Shown one piece after another: positions 57,826 through 64,000 of a stretch of DNA of 64,000 nucleotides. The position numbers and the translations under genes are program-made. The stretch spans positions 19,204,001-19,268,000 of the forward strand of contig CM070591.1 of NCBI GenBank assembly GCA_036346355.1, in the 5' to 3' direction. Source of the stretch: Rhipidocladum racemiflorum. Taxonomy: Eukaryota; Streptophyta; Magnoliopsida; Poales; Poaceae. Numbering within the stretch: position 1 is the stretch's first letter; every line of letters starts with the position of its first letter. Below the pieces are notes generated by a model. That model had not been told where the DNA came from and did no database searches. It was given only the letters and a program-made list of their open reading frames with translations.

Positions 57826-59332
57826 GAATATATGATAAATGTGGAGTAACATGCAGGAAGAAAAGGTAAGAGTGTATTTTGGAATGTGCAAAGTGGTTTG
57901 GTCCTTGTGGTAGAGGTTATTGAGGCAGCTGTGGTCGTTCGTGAGTATCGGGACTAGGTTGGGAGGACCGAGGTCCAGAACGGTCAAGGATGCCGATGAG
58001 ATGGTTGGGCTCAAACCGAGATCACTTGGACGTCATGGGAATGGACTTGAGGTGGCTCAAGGTTTTCGGTTTGAGTTGGAGGCTCGAAGAGGCGAAAACT
58101 GAGCGGTCAAGTTCGGCAGATGAAGGCCCGTTGAATCGGGTTGACTGGGTTTTGTTTAAAACCCATGTATAGCCTTTGTGGCCCATGTAAAGCCCATGTG
58201 TGGGGGTGGAATGAGTGGGTTAATCCTAGCCCTTGGTGGAGTGCTCTAGGGTTTGGGACTCATCCAAGGGTGGTAGGTGGCCCAAGTGTAGTATAAATAG
58301 AGGGGGAGGGGTGCCCTCCCTCACTTGAAGTTTCGAGTTGCTCCTTTGAGCTTTGCCCACATGAAGTGAGGTTTTGTAAACTTTCCAACCAGAAAATACA
58401 AAGATTTTCTTTTCATTCTTGTGAATTTAAATTCCGCATTTACATTATGTCTTTACTTTATGCAATTTAAATTCAGCATTTACCTTCCCGCATGTAAATT
58501 ATCGCAATTTACTTTCTCACAATTTGGATTTGCCTCATCTCCTGCTAAATGCGGTTGATCAAGGATGTCTTGAGAGTGCTCATTTGGTTTTGTATCTTTC
58601 TTGCACCGTAGGATAAACTAGAGATCAAGTTTATAACAAAATTGCAAATATATCCTGAACTTGTTCTTCGTGCAATAGTCAGTCTTCAATTTTTAGAAAA
58701 ATCTAGAAAATTCCTTTTTGAGTGATTATTATTGGAGAAGGTGCGTGACTCATATATCCATCTGTGAAAAAAAAATTGGAGTCCACTGGTTACACCATTT
58801 GGGAGCTATGAGGTGAAAATTGAGCCCCAAACTTTCTGATCGAAGTTCCTGACTGTTTGTAGTCCTTGATGTTTCCTGATTTTATACAAGTCTTTTGGAG
58901 GTGATTTTTCGTGGAGTGTTTCACGACTCATCTGCTCATAGGGTGAAAAATTTCTAAAAATTTTGGAGCAAAAGAAGTTCACCAACCACCTGCTCCAAGT
59001 GAGGACAATTCCTGAAAAATCTGCTTTTGCTTTTCTAAAAGAGACTTTTGTGATTTGGCTTCATCTTTTTTAGAAAAGAAGTATTTCAATTAATTACTCT
59101 TTATTTTGGACACTTGACAACCAGGATTGTGATTTATAAATCCCTCACATGATTTATGGTTCTCATCTATGTAAGCTAGGGATACACATAGTTATCGAGT
59201 CGTTCCGGTTTTTGCGTGTTTCGTGAATTTCAGGAGCACTGGTTTCCTTGCGGGATTGCTTGTAGTACTTTGAGTGGGGGAAATTTTATTTGGGATCATT
59301 CACCCCCCTTTGATTGCCATCTCGATCCTTCA

Positions 59333-59955
59333 AATTCTACAAGCTTGATCATCATCTACAAATTTTATAGGAATATTATTAATACTTAATAATCAAACAA
59401 AAAACTTACAAATTTTTTTGACTTGTTTCAAACCATTTTTGGCTAGTTCATTTTCAACCGATATTTTGTGGATTTCAGGCGAAATATCAGATTTCTCAGT
59501 TTAAGAAAATGCAAAATTTTAAACTTCATCTGATTTAACAAAATTTCTGAATTTATTAAAAATTTCGGATTTTGTTCGCCTCGAAAACTGCTCATAAACC
59601 GAAATTTCAATCCTTGTTCGAACTCTCCACCATAGCTCTCGCACCTTCCAACTCCTCTCACCCTTACCCGCACCTGCACTGCCCCTCCACCTCCTCCCCC
59701 TACCCGTCCGGATTCAGATCCTCTGCCTTTATTAGTAAAAATGTACAGTGCATTTTGACCTGGCAGACTAAATTTCTTTGAAAAAAAATCAAATTGCTAT
59801 AATATTTTTTGAAAATATCTGCGAGATTTAATAAAATCTAGTTTAAAAATATGAATTTCAATCAAAATATCTAAAATTGTAATAAAATTTACCAAATTCT
59901 CGAATATTATAGTAATTTAAAATTTTCCCCTCAGAAATACAACGTGCATTTTCAC
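59333..59955. other. AT-rich spacer
   Basis: No gene is seen. 59460-59620 has GAAATTTC/CCGAAATTTCAATCCTTG words like those of the MITE at 48101, but no borders can be fixed. Confidence 0.5.
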
Positions 59956-59959
59956 TTAC

Positions 59960-61686
59960 AAAGGGTCAGCACCTGAATCCCCACGCGCCCTGTCGTCCCT
60001 CGGCTCTAGCGCCGCCCCTCCGTATACCCCTTGCGATTCCCCTCAAAAATGTCCCGGTGCCGCTCTCCTCCCCCTACGCGCCCTGCCGTCACTGCAGCCT
60101 CGGAGGCGAGGAAGACGGCGGGATCCGCCCTCCCCTGACGACCGCCATGGCTTGCCCGCTGCGTCGCCTCCTCCGCCCCATTGCCACGCCTTCCCTAGAA
60201 CCAGAAGTTCTCTTACATAAACCTTTTTCTCCCCTCTCTATTTCTTTTATCTTTCTGGCATTTTGCAACCTCAAATCTCCTCCACCCCACCCACCTGGCG
60301 CTGCGCTCTGCGGGCCAAGAAGGAGACCAAGGAAGGTTATGTCGTTTCTTGATTCTCCGTTGGTGTTTGCCGTTCTTCATTGGCGATTCTTGGACCTGCA
60401 TTTCCGTCCGGAAAGATTAGATTTGAACGCGTTCTTTGGGTGGCTGTTTTAATCTGTGTTGGTTCTTGGATGTTATTTATCCTCTTGTGGGTTTTCCAAT
60501 CGGTTCTTGGGATTGCGTTTGATTGTTTTCTCCTTTTTTGGGACTATATTTGTAGATTTACGAGGTCTTAATCTCCGCTCTTGTCTGTGTTCTTGAAGTA
60601 AAATCCCCTCCTATTATTTTTCTTACCGATTACTAATCATGTTAATATCATGTTGTCCTTGGTTCTTCAGGAGATTTCGGCGTTCTTGATGAGGGAGCTG
60701 CTGCGAGGAGAAAAGTGGTAAAGCAAAGGTGAAGACGAGATGATGATTGATTAATCACGGAAGGTTTGTCTTTTTTGTGTGTGTGTTGTTTGGTTTCTCC
60801 GTATGATGATTCTTTTCTTATGCTTTAATCTCTAATCAACATATATGCTTACAAGTTAAGGCACCTGAAAAAAACACATGCTGTCCTACGCTGCAATTTA
60901 TGAATTCCTTTTAGTTTGACTCTTGATTGTATAACACTAATTGTTATTTCTCGAGGAATAATTTTCCGTAACAAAATATCTTCATCTGACTATTCTGTTC
61001 TTTACTCCATGGAGTTTCTTGAAACTGATACTGTTATAAATCCACTTCCTGTAAAGTTGTTTTAGTGTTAAAAAAAATTAAGTTATGGAATCAAGTTGTT
61101 GACACAAAAAAAAGAGAAAACAATGAAGTGGGAAGAAAGTGGAGGGGATCAAATGGTAGCTGATTATGTTGTTGCGGTTTGGTTGATTAGACATGAAACA
61201 TACGATCGGATCGACGGAAACATGGTTTATTCCTTTTTTAATTACATTTTTCTTTTCAAAAGTTAGAATATGGCAGCTAGGGATTGATCGAGTGTGACAG
61301 GATGTACAGCTCTGCATGCTCCAGGAAAGGGTACTATACCATTCTTGCTGAGAAAACAAGAAAAATAGATAGGAAATCTTCTAACTATTTCGTTAATTTC
61401 TTATAGCTCGCTGTGAAGAAAGAGGGTTAATATAATTAAAGAGCTTAGCATGGTTACGTGTGATATCATGGTTTCTATTAGCTTTTTTTGCACACTACCT
61501 AAACAACCACCTAGCTTCCTGTTAGTTATGCTGCTAGCTAGTTCTCTCGATTCCTTAGCTCCATTGATATGAGAGGAAGCAATGGATGCTCAGCATCTGC
61601 TAACATATTTCAGGTGTCATCCCTATTTCTTAGATGAAGCTGTAATTCATGTACCAAAAGTTGTTCTGAATTTTGCCACCCTTAAG
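59960..61686 (+). CDS. Candidate host gene, 5' part: two UTR exons and first coding exon
   Basis: A GC-rich leader with pyrimidine runs (about 59960-60335) ends in an AAG/GTTATG-like donor. A 93-bp exon at 60671-60763 has clean borders (TTCTTCAG/GAG..GGAAG/GTTTGT). Exon 3 at 61559-61686 (ATTCCTTAG/CTCC..CTTAAG/GTATAC) contains an ATG at 61582 in good context (GCAATGG) followed by 35 open codons up to the donor, phase 0; the peptide begins MDAQHLLTYFRCHPYF and ends VVLNFATLK. Exon 2 holds two short upstream frames (ATG near 60689 and 60741). I do not recognise the protein. Later exons are not found before the LTR at 62206, so the gene may continue beyond the window past the insertions or be a fragment. 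Exon borders are inferred. Confidence 0.45.
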
Positions 61687-62205
61687 GTATACTTTTCTTT
61701 TTCATGATTTCTCTATTTTCATTGGCTTAAATGTTTGATCTTATGTGTTTGGCATATATCTGCAATGAAAAAAATGGAGATGTGTTTGGCATATATCCCC
61801 AGTGAAAAAATGGAGTTCTTGTTTTACAGAAAAAGTGGTTTGAAAATACTAATATTGAAGTATGAACCTGGAACAAAGTTCAGTCTATTTTGATTCAGTT
61901 CAAGGCTGTCCTTAGCTCTGAATTGCTTCTCATTGGCATATCTTGACAAACCTCAAACTAAGGAAACGCCCCTAGCCTCTTGAGAATGCTATCTACAGAA
62001 AGGAAAAAGAAACTTAGCTAACTGAACAAAAAAATTGTAAAACTGTATATACATGGTCCCATGGGAAGTCATGCAGATTGCTCTGGCAATTCTATGCATT
62101 ACAGTATCCTGAATAGTAATGGCATTTTGGATTCAGATATCCTTTTGTTTGTTTTATTTGGTCAATGCTTTAACTATGACCGTTTTTTTGGTAAAACGAT
62201 TCTAT
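61687..62205 (+). other. Putative intron of the candidate host gene
   Basis: AT-rich and non-coding, following the donor at 61687. No further exon stands out. Confidence 0.35.
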
Positions 62206-62595
62206 TGATATAGTCTAGTGTCAAGGGCCCAAGTGCCCAAGGTTGCAGGTCCACGACTACGGAGTTCGTAGCCTGAACTGGTAGAGGCGCCAAGAGCTTC
62301 CCTTGAGCGCGCAATGGTGAAGGGGAGAGATTAAGAGAGGAAAGGGGATTAGGAAAATGGATTGTTATTGCTTGCCCCTAATGAGTGCTGGATACATCCA
62401 TTATATAGGCACTTGGCCTGCTAATTAAAAGGAAACCAACTCCCTAAAATCCCTTGATTTTAGCCTTCCTTGCATGCTTACTTATTAAAAGGAAACAAAC
62501 TCTCTAAATCCCCTGATTCTAGCCTTCCCTGCATGCTTACTTATTAAAAGGAAACAAACTCTCTAAATCCCCTGATTCTAGCCTTCCCTGCATGT
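62206..62595 (-). mobile_element. Copia-like LTR fragment with 59-bp tandem repeats
   Basis: Begins TGATATAGTCTAG. On minus it has a TATATAAT box near 62401 and three tandem units of about 59-60 bp (62420-62595: ATTAAAAGGAAAC..AACTC..CTAAA..CCTTCC.TGCATG). It is interrupted by the next copia LTR at 62596, so its other half lies beyond the window. Confidence 0.6.
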
Positions 62596-62835
62596 TGATC
62601 CGCATGCTCTGCTCCTTGAACAGCACTTCTAGCAGCTTTTAGACTAGCTTTAGGACAGCACTTCTAGCAGCTTTTAGACTAGCTTTAGGACTAGCTTGAC
62701 TGCCCTAGCGTGCTATAAATATGTAACCCCAACCCCTCAGGTTGGTATGGCATTGTGTGAGAAATAAACCAGAAAAATTGCCCCAACTCCTATTGTCATC
62801 CTATCTCAATGATAGTAAGAATTGTGCTACTAACA
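62596..62835 (+). repeat. Copia 5' LTR (240 bp)
   Basis: TGATCCGCATG..CTACTAACA. TATAAATA at 62714-62721. Upstream words AGCTTTTAGACTAGCTTTAGG are repeated. Confidence 0.85.
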
Positions 62836-62837
62836 AG

Positions 62838-62849
62838 TGGTATCAGAGC
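62838..62849 (+). other. Primer-binding site of the second copia copy
   Basis: TGGTATCAGAGC two bases after the LTR end; initiator Met tRNA type. Confidence 0.9.
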
Positions 62850-63029
62850 CGTTCTTTCCTGCAACCTAAATATTTCTTGTTCATCTCCTTCCCACGCTCC
62901 CCCTTGCTCTCAGCTAGCGGCAAGAATAACTTGGTATTTACGCTCAACCTTCATCTTACGAGCAGTCGAGCGGCGGCTAAATCGTCAAGCATCTTCTTCC
63001 TCGCAGCTGACCCCCGCTAGCGCGCCATG

Positions 63030-64000
63030 TCAGAAGGGCGATCGGCCTTTCGATGCGCCTCGAGTCGCGCGGCAGCGAGGCCGAGGTTGCCGCGCGATGG
63101 ATCATGAGCGAGCGGCAGAGCCTGCGGCGGCAAGCGGCGGCAAGCGGCAAATCAGGCGCGAAGCGGCGTCGGCAGAAGTAAAGCAGCAGCGGCAGAGATG
63201 CACAGCGTCGCGGCGGCAGCGAAGCTTCGAGGCTCTGCGGCAGCTCCAGCGGCTCTGCCCGGCCAACAGCGGCTTGCCGACGTGGGGCTCAAGCCGGCGA
63301 GGAGGAAGCGGCGAGCGGCGGCGCGATGGTGTCGCGCATCTGGCGCGGTGGCGGCCTAGACAGCGCAGACGCACCAACGGCGCTCTGGCGGTGGCGATCG
63401 GTCGGCGGAGATCGCGGCCCTTACAGCGGCGCGGCTCTCCTTCCCGGATCGATGCGATGGTCACCACGGATCCAGGCCATTGTCGGGGCGTCGATCCGGC
63501 GGTGGATGGCCTACCCTCACCAAGACCAACTACGTCGAGTGAGGCTGCGGTGATGCGGTATGGCTTCGAGTGCGGCACATGTGGGAAGCGATTCGATGCA
63601 GCGGCGTCGATTACTACGAGGATCGGCGCTGGATGCACTCATAGCCGCTGATCCGCCGAGATGCGATTCGCTTTCCAAAGCGAATCGCCAAGGAGGCTGG
63701 GATGCCATCGCCGCGACGGCGCATCGGCGATGGCCGCGCGCAAGACCACCTGCGCAGCGCCGCAAGGAGTGGGAAAACCTGGCCTTCAACCCAGGTGAGG
63801 ATGTTGATGACTTTGCTCTCCGTCTCAACACTCTGCTGCAAAAGTTAGTGCGATTCGGCGGCGACACCTACGACGAGGAGAGCCGTCGAAGGCTGTTTCG
63901 TTGCATCCCCGAAGTACAAGCGGTCGCTCGTTCGATCGAGTCTCTGCTGGATCTCTCCACGATGTCGATCGAGGAGGCGATAGGTCATCTCAAGGTCGTC
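63030..64000 (+). pseudogene. Copia gag, broken and cut by the window edge
   Basis: 'LTKTNYVE'-like text near 63505-63540 and 'EWENLAFNPGEDVDDFALRL' at about 63765-63824 match the gag read on minus at 20190-20520. Also present: 'FGGDTYDEESRRRLFRCIPE' (63853-63912) and 'SLLDLSTMSIEEAIGHLKVV' (63941-64000). Frameshifts near 63545, 63580 and 63650 and a block of divergent repeated CGGCGG sequence (63100-63460) show it is dead. Confidence 0.85.

Larger units (their letters stand above)
54352..59332 (+). mobile_element. 3' end of a SIRE/Maximus-like copia element
   Basis: Non-coding 3' internal sequence with the repeated AAGGGGGAGA purine tracts (54836 and 55844) typical of this lineage, followed by an LTR bounded by TGAAGGA / TCCTTCA (55855-59332). 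Pol and the 5' LTR are not in the window. Without its nested solo LTR the LTR is about 1.6 kb. The lineage call is an inference from the tracts and the LTR end GGGATCATTCACCCCCC. Confidence 0.7.
55855..59332 (+). repeat. Copia (SIRE-like) 3' LTR, split by a solo LTR
   Basis: The polypurine tract AAGGGGGAGAT precedes the TG at 55855. TATAAATA at 58292-58299 is the likely promoter. The end ..CTCGATCCTTCA is at 59332. Pieces 55855-55971 and 57831-59332 belong to this LTR. Confidence 0.78.
62596..64000 (+). mobile_element. Second copy of the copia family, 5' end only
   Basis: LTR, primer site and gag homologous to the element at 15996-21582, in opposite orientation; it runs off the window. Its LTR shares the downstream half (CCAGAAAAATTGCCCCAAC to GTGCTACTAACA) nearly exactly with that element but has a different, shorter repeat array upstream. 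Confidence 0.9.

Overview
This window looks like repeat-rich intergenic DNA from a grass (Poaceae) nuclear genome. Almost every recognisable coding stretch belongs to a plant transposable element: CACTA, Ty3/gypsy chromovirus and Tat/Retand types, Ty1/copia, hAT-type MITEs and large non-coding LTR retrotransposons. Retrotransposon open frames are GC-rich and the DNA between them is AT-rich, as in grasses. I see no bacterial operon, rRNA, tRNA or CRISPR. The species cannot be named from the sequence alone.

Layout. 1-770: unassigned, with a CTC-rich microsatellite. About 770-10976: a CACTA (En/Spm) DNA transposon on + that lacks its 5' terminus. It carries a decayed TNP2-type transposase and a second gene (Transposase_24-like plus Ulp1-like protease). 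Each gene is preceded by a hairpin-repeat array and a duplicated ~400-bp leader containing a ~100-bp-arm foldback. 10977-13565: LTR-like remnant split by a 1045-bp hAT-type MITE (TSD actgttag). 13566-24048: chromovirus (Ty3/gypsy, +) without a 5' LTR, split by a complete Ty1/copia element on - (15996-21582, TSD acttc). 24049-49702: three LTRs of one large non-coding retrotransposon family around two internal domains, arranged LTR-internal-LTR-internal-LTR. The third LTR is split by a complete 11.3-kb Tat/Retand gypsy element (31938-43277, TSD caaag), a 3.6-kb solo LTR (43698-47297, TSD acatt) and a 512-bp MITE (48101-48612). 49703-54350: internal domain and 3' LTR of a related non-coding family, hit by a second star-repeat hAT MITE (53330-54236, TSD acaagaac). 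54350-59332: 3' end of a SIRE/Maximus-like copia element, with one solo LTR in its internal part and another in its LTR. 59960-61686: the only stretch that looks like a host gene, two 5'-UTR exons and a first coding exon starting at 61582. 62206-64000: an LTR fragment, then a second copy of the 15996-21582 copia family in opposite orientation, cut by the window edge.

The elements do not form a pathway; the layout is a history of nested insertion. Target-site duplications give the order directly: the copia at 15996 is younger than its host chromovirus, and the Retand element, the 3.6-kb solo LTR and the MITE are younger than LTR3. Most polyproteins carry stops and frameshifts. The best leads are the duplicated foldback leaders of the CACTA genes, the antisense gene of the Retand element with its own TATA box and spliced structure, a stem-loop shared by otherwise different LTR families, and motif-dense LTR regulatory arrays (G-box, TGACGTCA, GATC palindromes). 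No wholly new system is evident.
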